A DNA stretch of 64,000 nucleotides, taken from contig CP003940.1 in NCBI GenBank assembly GCA_000317655.1, forward strand, positions 1,993,547-2,057,546. The letters are read 5' to 3'. The DNA is from Cyanobacterium stanieri PCC 7202. GTDB taxonomy: Bacteria > Cyanobacteriota > Cyanobacteriia > Cyanobacteriales > Cyanobacteriaceae. Both the position numbers and the translations under genes were made by a program. The notes beneath the pieces were generated by a model, which was given only the letters and a program-made list of their open reading frames with translations, had not been told where the DNA came from and did not search any database. Below, in pieces: positions 27,937-36,770 of this stretch (positions are counted from its first letter, which is position 1; each line of letters begins with the position of its first letter).

Positions 27937-27965
27937 TTGATTTTTCATGAATGAACTGTTATATT
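27937..27965 (+). promoter_or_regulatory. Probable promoter of the PEP-CTERM protein gene
   Basis: TTGATT at 27937-27942 and TATATT at 27960-27965 are spaced by exactly 17 bases. The gene starts at 28088, leaving an untranslated leader of over 100 bases with no recognisable riboswitch. Confidence 0.55.
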
Positions 27966-28087
27966 CGTAGTCAAATACACTTAAGTAATAGACTACATTT
28001 TAACCTTTGTTTTGCTTGACCACTTACAAAAGAATCAAAGGGTCAAAAATACTTAAATTAACACAAAACATAGATTCAGAGAAAATA

Positions 28088-28930
28088 ATGAAAAATAACT
28101 TAGTTAAACTATATACAGCTGGGGCTTTGGTGACAGCTGTAAGTGTACTTGCCCCTCTCCCGGCTAACGCCATACAACTTACATTGGGGGGTGGTGATTT
28201 CATAAATATTGCAACCTATGGTGCTCTGTTTACAGGGGAGGAGTTCGAAATAGATCTCGGCTTACCATTCGATGGTATTTATAACTCTGATGGTGCACTT
28301 ATTACCAAGGCAGAATTTGATGATAATTCCGGTTTCGCAAATAACTTTATCCCACCTAACGGATTTGCGAGGGCTGATATTAATAGTACAAACATTTCCG
28401 CCATTTTAGGCAATTACACCACAAATATCGGCGTTGCTAGAATAAGAAGTGTTGACCTAACCAATACAGATTGGTTTCTCCCAACTACCCCTACTGGACC
28501 TGATGTTAGCTTTCCTGCAACAAACACTTTCGATGTCTTGCCCGCCTTCGGTAATTTTATTGAAATAGATGATCCTGCTATTCCTGGCAGTAGCATCACA
28601 CCTGATTTGGCAATTCGTCTATTATCTATTACTACGAGCCAAAATAATAGTCTATTGACACCTGGAGCTCAGATTGGCGTGGGCTTCAGCGGAATAGTAG
28701 AATTTATTACTACTGGTTCAGATGGTCAACAAGTGAGACTAGGAACAGGCTCTTTTTCTACTACCTTTCCTTCAAGTGGTAGTTCTGAAGTTGAGGGTTC
28801 AGCTATCTTTAGTTTTGTCGTTGATCCTGATCAAGTAAAAGTACCCGAGGCTTCTCCTGTTTCGGGACTGATCGGACTTGGTTTATTAGGGTCTGTGCTT
28901 GCCCTAAAGAAAAAAGTTCAAAGAGTATAA
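28088..28930 (+). CDS. PEP-CTERM sorting-domain surface protein
   Basis: The 280-residue protein has a signal peptide (LYTAGALVTAVSVLAPLPANA, cut after ANA) and ends with a PEP-CTERM signal: VPEASPVSGLIGLGLL (about 258-273), then a short hydrophobic helix and the basic tail LKKKVQRV. Such proteins are exported, cleaved by an exosortase and attached to the surface or released to the extracellular matrix. The mature part is acidic and Ser/Thr/Gly-rich with no known domain. The frame is open to 28007, but ATG 28088 places the signal peptide correctly and has GAGAAAA just upstream. No exosortase gene lies in the window. The neighbouring acyltransferases are of the exosortase-associated class. Confidence 0.85.
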   Translation: MKNNLVKLYTAGALVTAVSVLAPLPANAIQLTLGGGDFINIATYGALFTGEEFEIDLGLPFDGIYNSDGALITKAEFDDNSGFANNFIPPNGFARADINSTNISAILGNYTTNIGVARIRSVDLTNTDWFLPTTPTGPDVSFPATNTFDVLPAFGNFIEIDDPAIPGSSITPDLAIRLLSITTSQNNSLLTPGAQIGVGFSGIVEFITTGSDGQQVRLGTGSFSTTFPSSGSSEVEGSAIFSFVVDPDQVKVPEASPVSGLIGLGLLGSVLALKKKVQRV

Positions 28931-29040
28931 TTTCGGATCAACTTTGATAAATTTCGCTGAAATGCGAAATTTATCATTACTTGCTTGATATTTCCTATGC
29001 AAAATATAAATACCTACCATGCATATCGTAAATGTTAAAT

Positions 29041-30651
29041 TTAAACAATATAACGCTTGGGAGATATAATATTATTAGGATCAAGAGCAATTTTCAAATT
29101 TCTCAATAACTGATTATAACTTTCCTCACCTTTTTTCATGGTATTCATGGAATGAATACCTAAGCGATAAGGATAATAACCAGCATCATTTAATTTATCC
29201 ATCAACTCTTGATAACAGTCAAGAGCTTTTTGATCTTCTCCCTCCACATCCCGATCATAACCAATAGTTATAATACAGTCCAAAACTCTTTCTGTTAACA
29301 GAGTCATGGACTGTTGTGGCTCAAATCCATATTTGAGCAAAGTTTCCCTGACGATTTGATTAATTTCTTGAGCATATTTTCCTCCCAAGGGAGCAACAGG
29401 GGCACACCAAATCAGTCCACAACCGTCTCTATCTGGATCTGGATTTTTAGGAACAGGAGTTTTTTTTCTCCAATATGTACTGGCTAACTGAGTATTAGTA
29501 GGTACTCCTTTCATTAAGCCGTAAACGGGGTGCATTAAATTTAATAGTTCTGGTAAATGAGAACCTGTTAAATTTTGCCAAGGTTTAGCTATACCATCAG
29601 CAAGTTTAATGGTATTGTCATTTAAAAACTGTAATCTTTTGACCTTTCCTTTCAGAGCATTACGAATTAATCTTTTGGCTTCTGCTACTTGTCTTCTAGT
29701 ACCATAAATTCCTCCTGAACCATTCCATGCCCCAATATCCCATTCTTGGGTAAATTTGTTTAATACCTCATCTGGTAGGGGGGTTTTTCCCTGACTTTCT
29801 TCCCAAGGGTATTGAGTTAAGGCACATAAAACTTTGTAGTTATTGCCAATATGGACTGCACTTTTTATAGTGCCATCTAGTCTGAGAGGACGTAGAGCAT
29901 CAATCAACGGTTCTAGTTGACTTTCTTCGGCTATGCTAAAGAAAAAGGCTTCAAAATATTCTGGTTGGGGCATTAACCAAACGGTCATTTTAGTGACTAT
30001 TCCCAGGTTAGATTGGGTAAAGAGTCCGTCTAAATAAGGACCTAAACCCCATCGATATACTGGGGAGGCTTTGGCATTAGCAAATTTGCCAAAACCTGTA
30101 TGGATAATTTCTCCTGTGGGCAAAACAACCTCTAAACCACAAATATGAGCAAAATGATCGCCGTAGGGAGTATGACCGAACCCCCTTTCCATGGTGTTTC
30201 CCACCAAAGTACTATCAACACAAGAGGCATTGCAATCTAACCAAAGTTGCGACTTTTGTTCTTGCAAAAATTGGTATAGTTGACGCTGGGTGACTCCCGC
30301 TTCGATGGTCACATAACCCAACTCTTCGTTAAGATCGAAGATGTTATTCATCCCAGATAATTCCATTAAGGCACAACCGTTTGCTGTGGGTACTTTGGAA
30401 CCATAGCCCCAATTTTTACCACTACTGATGGGGTAAATGGCTACTTGATTTTCATTGGCTATTTTCACACATTCTTGCACTTGCTCAACATTTTTCGGTT
30501 TTAAAACAGCATAAATTCTGTTGCTGGTAGAGTAAGTAGCAGTTGCTTTAATCTCTAAGACTGATTCTTCTGTAACGATATTGTCCGAGCCTAATGTATC
30601 AGTCCATTGTGCGATCGCATTTTGTTCTTTCATAAAGTTTCTAGGCAGCAT
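29041..30651 (-). CDS. FAD-linked oxidase of the vanillyl-alcohol oxidase family
   Basis: This 536-residue flavoprotein has the PCMH-type FAD domain at the N-terminus (AIYPISSGKNWGYGSKVP, about residues 75-92, with the diphosphate-binding glycines; NASCVDSTLVGNTMERGFGHTPYGDH). Its C-terminal substrate domain resembles 4-cresol dehydrogenase and vanillyl-alcohol oxidase (LIWCAPVAPLGG; GYYPYRLGIHSM; LDPNNIISPKRY). Members oxidise para-substituted phenols through a quinone methide. Its ATG 30651 lies within the last 11 bases of the upstream acyltransferase gene, showing tight coupling; a second ATG is at 30633. A role in modifying the acyltransferase product is inferred, not shown. Confidence 0.85.
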   Translation of the reverse strand: MLPRNFMKEQNAIAQWTDTLGSDNIVTEESVLEIKATATYSTSNRIYAVLKPKNVEQVQECVKIANENQVAIYPISSGKNWGYGSKVPTANGCALMELSGMNNIFDLNEELGYVTIEAGVTQRQLYQFLQEQKSQLWLDCNASCVDSTLVGNTMERGFGHTPYGDHFAHICGLEVVLPTGEIIHTGFGKFANAKASPVYRWGLGPYLDGLFTQSNLGIVTKMTVWLMPQPEYFEAFFFSIAEESQLEPLIDALRPLRLDGTIKSAVHIGNNYKVLCALTQYPWEESQGKTPLPDEVLNKFTQEWDIGAWNGSGGIYGTRRQVAEAKRLIRNALKGKVKRLQFLNDNTIKLADGIAKPWQNLTGSHLPELLNLMHPVYGLMKGVPTNTQLASTYWRKKTPVPKNPDPDRDGCGLIWCAPVAPLGGKYAQEINQIVRETLLKYGFEPQQSMTLLTERVLDCIITIGYDRDVEGEDQKALDCYQELMDKLNDAGYYPYRLGIHSMNTMKKGEESYNQLLRNLKIALDPNNIISPKRYIV

Positions 30652-31390
30652 AATAGTTAGAAAATAAATTTTTCCTTATTTTGTATTGTATTTTTTTAAA
30701 TGACTCATCTATTGTTGGCTTTTGCTCAAAATTCCTCAAGATTTCTGTCGTTTTGAAAATGAAAGGTCTCCTCAAGCCGTTAAATTGTATGGATTCACCA
30801 ATAGAGTGTGATGTAATACCAATAATAGCTGAATGTCTTGCTAATTTTGGCTGCATTAATGCTAAGCCATAGTCAAGATCAAATTCAACTAATAGAGCAA
30901 TAAATGACAGATACAAATGTAAGGTAACCAAAGGAAAAGAAGTTGGGAATGAATAATTTACTAAATCTTTTTGATCACAGTTAATATTATTAGAAATAGA
31001 CCAATTACGAAATTCTGGAAGAATCATAAGACGAGACACCTCGGCAAATTTAACACGAGGAACAGATTGGAAATTAGCTAAAGCATCTGGAAAAAAACCT
31101 TCTATGGGAAATTTTTTATTATAGTTATTTGATGGGGATAAGATTAAGCGAAAACCTGCTATGTAAGTATCTGTTAAATTATATCTTAGAAGACAATGAA
31201 TTGAATGTGAATCATAAGAATCTTTTTCCATCTTATCAGGGAATTTACTTAAGGGTTCGTAATTAAGTTCTTGACAATATATACGATAACGGAGATGGAA
31301 ACTTTCTTTTTGAAGTTCATCTGTATTCGCTATACAAATATCAAATAAATTATTGTAATCGATTATATTTTCCGAGGATTTGAGCTTCAT
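30641..31390 (-). CDS. PEP-CTERM/exosortase-associated N-acyltransferase, copy 1
   Basis: The 249-residue protein fits the exosortase-associated acyltransferase family (TIGR03694-like), relatives of LuxI-type and FeeM-type synthases. The N-terminal block ESFHLRYRIYCQELNYEP is the family signature (FxxRYxVYCxExxYEP), followed by DSYDSHSIHCLL and FAEVSRLMI, where the E-x-S-R motif is diagnostic. Some members have been shown to make long-chain N-acyl amino acids. The open frame starts with GTG at 31417, but ATG 31390 aligns with the start of its paralogue at 31546-32334. It overlaps the flavoprotein gene. Confidence 0.85.
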   Translation of the reverse strand: MKLKSSENIIDYNNLFDICIANTDELQKESFHLRYRIYCQELNYEPLSKFPDKMEKDSYDSHSIHCLLRYNLTDTYIAGFRLILSPSNNYNKKFPIEGFFPDALANFQSVPRVKFAEVSRLMILPEFRNWSISNNINCDQKDLVNYSFPTSFPLVTLHLYLSFIALLVEFDLDYGLALMQPKLARHSAIIGITSHSIGESIQFNGLRRPFIFKTTEILRNFEQKPTIDESFKKIQYKIRKNLFSNYYAA

Positions 31391-31545
31391 GTGAAAATTA
31401 AATAAAATAATGTTCACAACATTATAGTAGGAAAATATAAAGTTTGTATAAAGTTATGATACAGTGCGTATATTTACTTTCGTATATACATAAACAAATA
31501 TCAACGAATACAATAATCAGTGAAATAATGAAATAGTCAAAATAA

Positions 31546-32334
31546 TCAGCAGACTCTATGATGTGTTTGATAAATACTAAGAGAATTGTGCTTTCCTATA
31601 AAACTATATATAGTTTCAAACAACCCATAAACATCATCATTTTTATGTAACTTATCAACTAAGCCGGGTATTTTAATGGAAAAAGGACCTCTCTTGCCAT
31701 GAAAATCAATCTTTTCACCTATGGAGGTAAATTTTAAACCTGTCATACGTAAATGACGAGCCAAACGAGGTTCCATCAAAGTTAGAGCATATTCAAGTTG
31801 TAAATCTACAACTAATACAGTTGCTGCAAGATATAAACTTAATGCAATGACAGGGGATCTACGTTTTTGACTAATGGTTTCTTGTTCTTTCTCCTTCTTT
31901 TTTTCGTCAAACAATATTAACCCACTAGGACTACTTTCTTCCCCAGAACGTTTGCGAAATTGCGAAATGACTGCTAATCTTGATACTTCAGCTACGCAAT
32001 TTCTCGGTATAAAGTTGTCAAAGTCCATAGTGTGGTTAGGACATACATATTCAAAAGGAAATTTTTCTTGGGAATTTTCTGTGTTTGATAATATTAAACG
32101 CACACATCCTGCATAGATTCCTGTGGGCTTGTGTTGTAATAGACAATGAACAGATCTTGCATCATAAGCGTCTTTTTCAAGTTTATCTGGAAATTTGTTC
32201 AAGGGCTCATAACCTAATTCTTCGCAATATACCTGATAGCGAATTTTAAAAACTTCTTGTTTTAACTCGGGAGTATCTGCTATTAATATCTTGAAATACT
32301 TAGTAAAATGTTGACCAAGATTTATATTTTCCAT
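31546..32334 (-). CDS. PEP-CTERM/exosortase-associated N-acyltransferase, copy 2
   Basis: This 262-residue paralogue lies directly upstream of copy 1 on the same strand, separated by 155 bases. It carries the same landmarks: EVFKIRYQVYCEELGYEP (about residues 26-43), DAYDARSVHCLL, CAEVSRLAVI and LEYALTLMEPRLARHL. The key E-x-S-R motif and Arg/Asp positions are intact, so both copies look functional. A lysine/glutamate-rich insertion (DEKKKEKEQE, about 150-159) in the middle is missing in the neighbour. Different acyl chain or amino acid preference of the two enzymes is plausible. Confidence 0.87.
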   Translation of the reverse strand: MENINLGQHFTKYFKILIADTPELKQEVFKIRYQVYCEELGYEPLNKFPDKLEKDAYDARSVHCLLQHKPTGIYAGCVRLILSNTENSQEKFPFEYVCPNHTMDFDNFIPRNCVAEVSRLAVISQFRKRSGEESSPSGLILFDEKKKEKEQETISQKRRSPVIALSLYLAATVLVVDLQLEYALTLMEPRLARHLRMTGLKFTSIGEKIDFHGKRGPFSIKIPGLVDKLHKNDDVYGLFETIYSFIGKHNSLSIYQTHHRVC

Positions 32335-32566
32335 GATTTTTAGGATTATAATTATACCTAAATTAATTATATCTTTTTTATATGGTTTTAAAACTTTATA
32401 AGTTCAGGCTTTGATCACAATTATGATTACAAAACAACTATATTTTGCTCAGAATATACATACTCATATAAATCAAAATTTGTTAATTACTGTCAAGGTA
32501 TATTTTTAATATGCTTAAGTCGTACTACGTAAGTTCGGCATTTTTAATGCTCAATCATCTTTTTCG

Positions 32567-33508
32567 TTAAACTGGGAGAACACTTAGGTAAAAACAATCC
32601 CAAACGAGGCGAGGTTGAACATAGCTTTTCAGCGCCCCTTTAACCCTTTCCAGACTCTCAATGATTTCCATATCCCTTTGCTTATCCCAATACACAGACT
32701 GTAAATAATCCGCTAACCATAGTTGGGTTTCTAGTTCCAAACTTTCACTAATTTCCTTAGCCAGGTGGAATCCCTCGATCGCCCCTAGGGGTAATTGAGA
32801 TAACCTAGAAAGTAGGTCTGATGGTATTTCTAACAACTTAGTGCGATCGCCCATAGCCTTACCGGGGGAACCCTGTGCCAACTTAATCAACTGAGGATAT
32901 TGCAACACATCCCCTGCATTTTGTCGCTGTAATACATAGGCAACATCATCCTCCGTCAAACGAGAAAAAGGAATTATCTGACAACGAGACACAAGGGTAG
33001 AAAGAATCGCATCCACACTAGAGGCAATTAAGATAATAGTAGCCCTCCCCGGTTCCTCCAGAGTTTTTAACAAAGCATTTCCCGCCGACTCCGCCATCAA
33101 TTCCGCATCATCAATTACCACCACCGAGCGAGGCGCTTTCAGGGGTGGACGTGCTAAAAACTGACTAACTGCCCTGATTTGCTCAATTCTGATTTGGGGA
33201 GCATTTTTTCGCTTTAAACCCTGCTCCTGAGCCTGTGAGATGGTAATTAGTTCACCTTTATCAGTGTATGTAGGCTCTACCCAAAGAAAATCAGGATGAT
33301 TTCCTGCCTGTATCTTTTGCACCATGGCACCATAATCATCCTCCGGGCGAATCATCAACATTTCCGCAAAACATCTCGCCCCGTAGGCTTTTCCCACCCC
33401 CTTCGCCCCTACAAACAAGTACGCAGGGGCAATGCGGTTAATGGCGATCGCCCTTTCTAACAATTCTACAGCTAATGGTTGTCCAATTAATTTCGCAAGA
33501 GGCTTCAT
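32567..33508 (-). CDS. holB: DNA polymerase III delta' subunit
   Basis: HolB is part of the clamp loader that places the beta clamp on DNA. The 313-residue protein has an AAA+ fold: P-loop-like GAKGVGKAY (about 33-41, with the final Thr/Ser replaced by Ala), VVVIDDAELMAESAGNALLKTLEEPG (sensor 1 region with the typical NALLKTLEEP) and LVSRCQIIPFSRL carrying the SRC motif. The altered P-loop fits the catalytically inert delta' subunit, though ATP binding is kept in some species. Start ATG 33508 (MKPLAKLIGQP) is preferred over the upstream extension to 33571, which consists of translated ATTGATAATTGA repeat sequence. Confidence 0.88.
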   Translation of the reverse strand: MKPLAKLIGQPLAVELLERAIAINRIAPAYLFVGAKGVGKAYGARCFAEMLMIRPEDDYGAMVQKIQAGNHPDFLWVEPTYTDKGELITISQAQEQGLKRKNAPQIRIEQIRAVSQFLARPPLKAPRSVVVIDDAELMAESAGNALLKTLEEPGRATIILIASSVDAILSTLVSRCQIIPFSRLTEDDVAYVLQRQNAGDVLQYPQLIKLAQGSPGKAMGDRTKLLEIPSDLLSRLSQLPLGAIEGFHLAKEISESLELETQLWLADYLQSVYWDKQRDMEIIESLERVKGALKSYVQPRLVWDCFYLSVLPV

Positions 33509-33612
33509 GAGTAATTGATAATTGATAGTTGATAATTGATAATGAAAGGTAAACAATTTTTTGGTCAACATCGCATAATATCGAGTTTAGATCGACAGTG
33601 AAAATAAAAAAG

Positions 33613-33630
33613 TCTCCCGAACTCAGGTTA
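33613..33630. repeat. Solo end of the MITE-like family
   Basis: TCTCCCGAACTCAGGTTA matches the right end consensus (TCCCGAACTsAGGTTA) of the elements at 846-1105 and 7732-8128. No partner was found nearby. It lies between the divergent holB and antitoxin genes. Confidence 0.4.
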
Positions 33631-33663
33631 TGATTAAGTTATACCAATAATTAAATTTTGACC

Positions 33664-33933
33664 ATGCTGAAAAAAACCCTTGATGTCAATTTATTACAAA
33701 ATGGTTTATCGGAGTTATTATCAGCTATTCACAATCAAGAAGAAATAACGTTAACCCGTGATGGTGTACCCTTGGCAAAAGTTTTACCTTTCCACGAGAA
33801 AAAGATAAATGAGAATGATAAACTATTAAAGCCCCGCATTGCTGGGGGTTGGGAAGGAGAAATTTGGATAGCGGATGATTTTGATGATGAATCTCCTGAA
33901 ATTAACGCTATGTTTTATGAGCAAAACCAATGA
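33664..33933 (+). CDS. Phd/YefM-type antitoxin
   Basis: The 89-residue protein has the Phd/YefM N-terminal DNA-binding fold (LLQNGLSELLSAIHNQEEITLTRDG and VPLAKVLPF, where the segment TRDGVPLAKV is the usual RxGxPVAxL-like block) and an acidic flexible C-terminus (DDFDDESPEINAMFYEQ) expected to wrap the toxin. It overlaps the PIN-domain toxin gene by four bases (ATGA), the classic toxin-antitoxin arrangement. TTG 33658 is two codons upstream of the chosen ATG. It would repress its own promoter as a complex. Confidence 0.85.
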   Translation: MLKKTLDVNLLQNGLSELLSAIHNQEEITLTRDGVPLAKVLPFHEKKINENDKLLKPRIAGGWEGEIWIADDFDDESPEINAMFYEQNQ

Positions 33934-34307
33934 AATTTTTGTTAGATACTCATATTCTCTTATGGTGGTTAGCAAATGAACCAAAATTATCGTCTCCAAT
34001 AAGGGCAGTTATTAGTAACCCTGACAATAGCATTTTTGTTAGTGCGGCGACGGTATGGGAAATGTCTATTAAAAAGTCTTTGGGTAACTTGTCTGTACCG
34101 AATAACTTATTAGAAAAGTTAAAGGATAATAATTTTATAATTTTGGATATTACAGCCGAGCACGGATTAACGGTAACTGATTTGCCATTTTATCACAAAG
34201 ATCCTTTTGACAGAATGTTAATTGCTCAAGCTACGATTGAGAGTTTAACCATAATCACTCTTGATACTAAGTTTTGTATTTATGATATACCTTTGCTTAT
34301 TGACTAG
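33930..34307 (+). CDS. PIN-domain toxin (VapC-like)
   Basis: This 125-residue PIN-domain ribonuclease starts FLLDTHILLWWLANEPKL (first acidic residue D6), has VSAATVWEMSIKKSLG with the second (E), and DPFDRMLIAQA with the third acidic pair, matching the four-acid Mg2+ site. The type is the Phd/PIN cassette common in cyanobacteria, with the partner antitoxin directly upstream and overlapping. VapC toxins cleave tRNAs or rRNA; the target here is unknown. The pair sits between holB and recQ. Confidence 0.9.
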   Translation: MKFLLDTHILLWWLANEPKLSSPIRAVISNPDNSIFVSAATVWEMSIKKSLGNLSVPNNLLEKLKDNNFIILDITAEHGLTVTDLPFYHKDPFDRMLIAQATIESLTIITLDTKFCIYDIPLLID

Positions 34308-34362
34308 CCTTTCAATTCTACTCTTGTAATTCCCCATTGCCTATTACCCATTCCCTATTCAA

Positions 34363-36504
34363 ATGTCTTTACTTAGTGAATCTCTGAAAAAATACTTCGG
34401 TTATGACAGTTTTCGCCCAGGGCAAGAAAAAATAGTCCAAGATGCGATCGCCCATAAAGACCTTTTAGTTATCATGCCCACGGGGGGCGGAAAATCGCTC
34501 TGTTTCCAACTTCCTGCGCTCTTGAAGCAGGGTGTAACCATCGTTATATCCCCCCTCATATCCCTGATGCAAGACCAAGTTACAGCCCTACAGGATAACG
34601 GGATTGGGGCAACCTATCTTAATAGTACCCTTAATTACGAACAAACCAAAATCCGTCAACGGGATATTTTAGCAGGGAAAATAAAACTCCTTTACCTCGC
34701 CCCCGAAAGACTGGTTAGCGATACATTTCAACCTTTTTTAGTAACCCTTGCCCAAAAAATCGGCATTGCCGCCTTTGCCATCGATGAAGCCCATTGTATC
34801 TCGGAATGGGGGCATGATTTTCGCCAAGAATATCGCCAGATGAGATATTTACGCCAACAATTTCCCCAAGTGCCAATTACCGCCCTCACCGCTACCGCCA
34901 CAGTCAGGGTGCAACGGGATATTATCGAACAGTTAAACCTCAGAAATCCTCAAATTCACCGTTTTAGTTTCAATCGTCAAAACCTTTACTACGAAGTGCA
35001 GGAAAAGGAAAGACGAGCCTATAATCAACTGCTCCATATTATTCGTTCCCATCAAGGTTCTGGTATAGTTTATTGTATCAGTCGCAAAAGTACCGAAGAA
35101 ATTGCCGAAAGACTTGTCAAAGATGGGGTTTCTGCCCTCCCTTACCATGCCGGATTGAGTGATAAAGTGCGATCGCACTATCAAACCAGTTTTATCCGAG
35201 ACGATGTACGTATAATGGTAGCTACCGTCGCCTTTGGCATGGGCATCAACAAACCCGATGTCCGTTTAGTGGTACATTACGACTTACCCCGCAACATAGA
35301 AAGCTATTATCAAGAGTCAGGGAGGGCAGGTAGAGACGGAGAAAAAGCTAACTGTATTCTCCTATATAGCCGTGGCGATAAACAAAAAATCCATTATTTC
35401 ATCAGACAAAAAACCAATCCCCAAGAACAAAAAATTGCCTATGCCCAATTAGCAAAAGTCATCGAATATGCCGACACAAATTATTGTCGTCGTATCCCCC
35501 AATTAAGTTATTTTGGTGAAAAATTTAAAGGCGATTGTGGTAATTGTGATAACTGTCTAAACCCTAAACCCATAGAGGATTGGACTATCGAAGCACAAAA
35601 ATTCTTGTCCTGTGTTTATCGTACTAATCAACGGTTTGGAATTAAACATATAATTGATGTTTTAAGAGGTTCAAGGGATAAAAAAATCTACGAATATGGA
35701 CATCATTTATTATCCACCTATGGCATAGGAAAAGATCATACCACCGATGAATGGAAAAACCTAGCCACTTCCCTTGTTTATCAAAATTTAGTCAGACAAA
35801 CCAACGATGGATTTAATATTCTTAAAATAAACGAGCAAAGTAAAAAAATCCTCAAAGGAGAAAAAAAAGTTTATATCGCCGTCAAGGGAAAAACCATCAA
35901 AAAAGTTACCAGAGATACTAACTCTCAAGCGCTAGAAGTAGAAATACTGCTTAATAAACTGAAAATGTTACGCAAAAAATTAGCCGACTTAGAAAACATT
36001 GCCCCCTATGTCATTTTCAATGACGCAACCCTTACCATCATGGCGCAAATGCAACCCGACACCAAAGCCAAATTTGCCCAACTGTCTGGGGTAAACGACT
36101 ATAAATTAAACAAGTATGGAGATATATTTATCTCCGAAATTAGAACCTTTATCCAACAAAAACAACTGCCCTTCCAACTGCCCACCAATACCCAAATGAA
36201 AACCCTACGACTATATCAACAGGGGTTAAACATTGCTGACATTGCCAAGGAAAGAGGATTATCCGTCAGTAGTATCGTATCTCACCTCAGCGAATTGATC
36301 GAATTAAATCAACCTGTTACCATTGATAATCTCGTGAAAGCAGAGAAACAAAAAGTTATTCTCAATACTCTTAAAATAATAGGTAATAAAAAGTTAAAGG
36401 AGATTAAAGAGCGTTTACCTGATGAATATACCTATGATGAAATAAAATTAGTTCGAGCATGGTTTAAGAGAATTGACAATGAACAATGGACAATGGACAA
36501 TTAA
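34363..36504 (+). CDS. recQ: ATP-dependent DNA helicase RecQ
   Basis: RecQ is a 3'-5' SF2 helicase acting in recombination and fork repair. The 713 residues have motif 0 FGYDSFRPGQEKIVQDAI, Walker A MPTGGGKSLCFQLP (about 39-52), Walker B DEAHCISEWGHDFR, motif VI QESGRAGRDG, a Zn-binding four-cysteine domain (CRR...CGNCDNC), a winged helix and an HRDC domain (about 560-620). A helix-turn-helix of the HTH_40 kind follows (GLNIADIAKERGLSVSSIVS, about 625). The last ten residues (IDNEQWTMDN) are encoded by an ACAATGGACAATGG repeat also found in a gap at 53600-53630. Confidence 0.95.
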   Translation: MSLLSESLKKYFGYDSFRPGQEKIVQDAIAHKDLLVIMPTGGGKSLCFQLPALLKQGVTIVISPLISLMQDQVTALQDNGIGATYLNSTLNYEQTKIRQRDILAGKIKLLYLAPERLVSDTFQPFLVTLAQKIGIAAFAIDEAHCISEWGHDFRQEYRQMRYLRQQFPQVPITALTATATVRVQRDIIEQLNLRNPQIHRFSFNRQNLYYEVQEKERRAYNQLLHIIRSHQGSGIVYCISRKSTEEIAERLVKDGVSALPYHAGLSDKVRSHYQTSFIRDDVRIMVATVAFGMGINKPDVRLVVHYDLPRNIESYYQESGRAGRDGEKANCILLYSRGDKQKIHYFIRQKTNPQEQKIAYAQLAKVIEYADTNYCRRIPQLSYFGEKFKGDCGNCDNCLNPKPIEDWTIEAQKFLSCVYRTNQRFGIKHIIDVLRGSRDKKIYEYGHHLLSTYGIGKDHTTDEWKNLATSLVYQNLVRQTNDGFNILKINEQSKKILKGEKKVYIAVKGKTIKKVTRDTNSQALEVEILLNKLKMLRKKLADLENIAPYVIFNDATLTIMAQMQPDTKAKFAQLSGVNDYKLNKYGDIFISEIRTFIQQKQLPFQLPTNTQMKTLRLYQQGLNIADIAKERGLSVSSIVSHLSELIELNQPVTIDNLVKAEKQKVILNTLKIIGNKKLKEIKERLPDEYTYDEIKLVRAWFKRIDNEQWTMDN
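36474..36503 (+). repeat. Short tandem repeat at end of recQ
   Basis: Tandem copies of the (ACAATGG) word make up the last codons of recQ and its stop. A similar tract at 53600-53630 is intergenic. The repeat has become coding or replaced the original end of the gene. Confidence 0.6.
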
Positions 36505-36600
36505 ATTTCAATGTATTTTTCAAAGTAGGTTGGGTTGAGGAAACGAAACTCAACTATATGAAATAGAATCAGGTTAAGAGAGTATATTATTTTTTACTGG

Positions 36601-36628
36601 CTCGTAGTAAAGGCTTCAGCCCTAAAAT
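36601..36628 (+). repeat. Left 28-bp inverted repeat around Uma2 gene
   Basis: CTCGTAGTAAAGGCTTCAGC and the following eight bases are inversely repeated at 37514-37541 with one mismatch over 28 bases. The span between contains only the Uma2 gene. Such AGGGCTGAAGCCCTTACTAC words are dispersed in many cyanobacteria, so this may be two repeat copies or the borders of a cassette. Confidence 0.75.
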
Positions 36629-36770
36629 GGTTATTATTGGAGATGTCTATTATTAAAAAAAATAGGTTTTGAACAAAGAATTTGGGGATATTATTCCACA
36701 ACCAAAAAGTTTACGATTAGGTTAATTATTTTATTTTAAATAGGATCTTTTAAACTCAGGAAAAAAAGCA

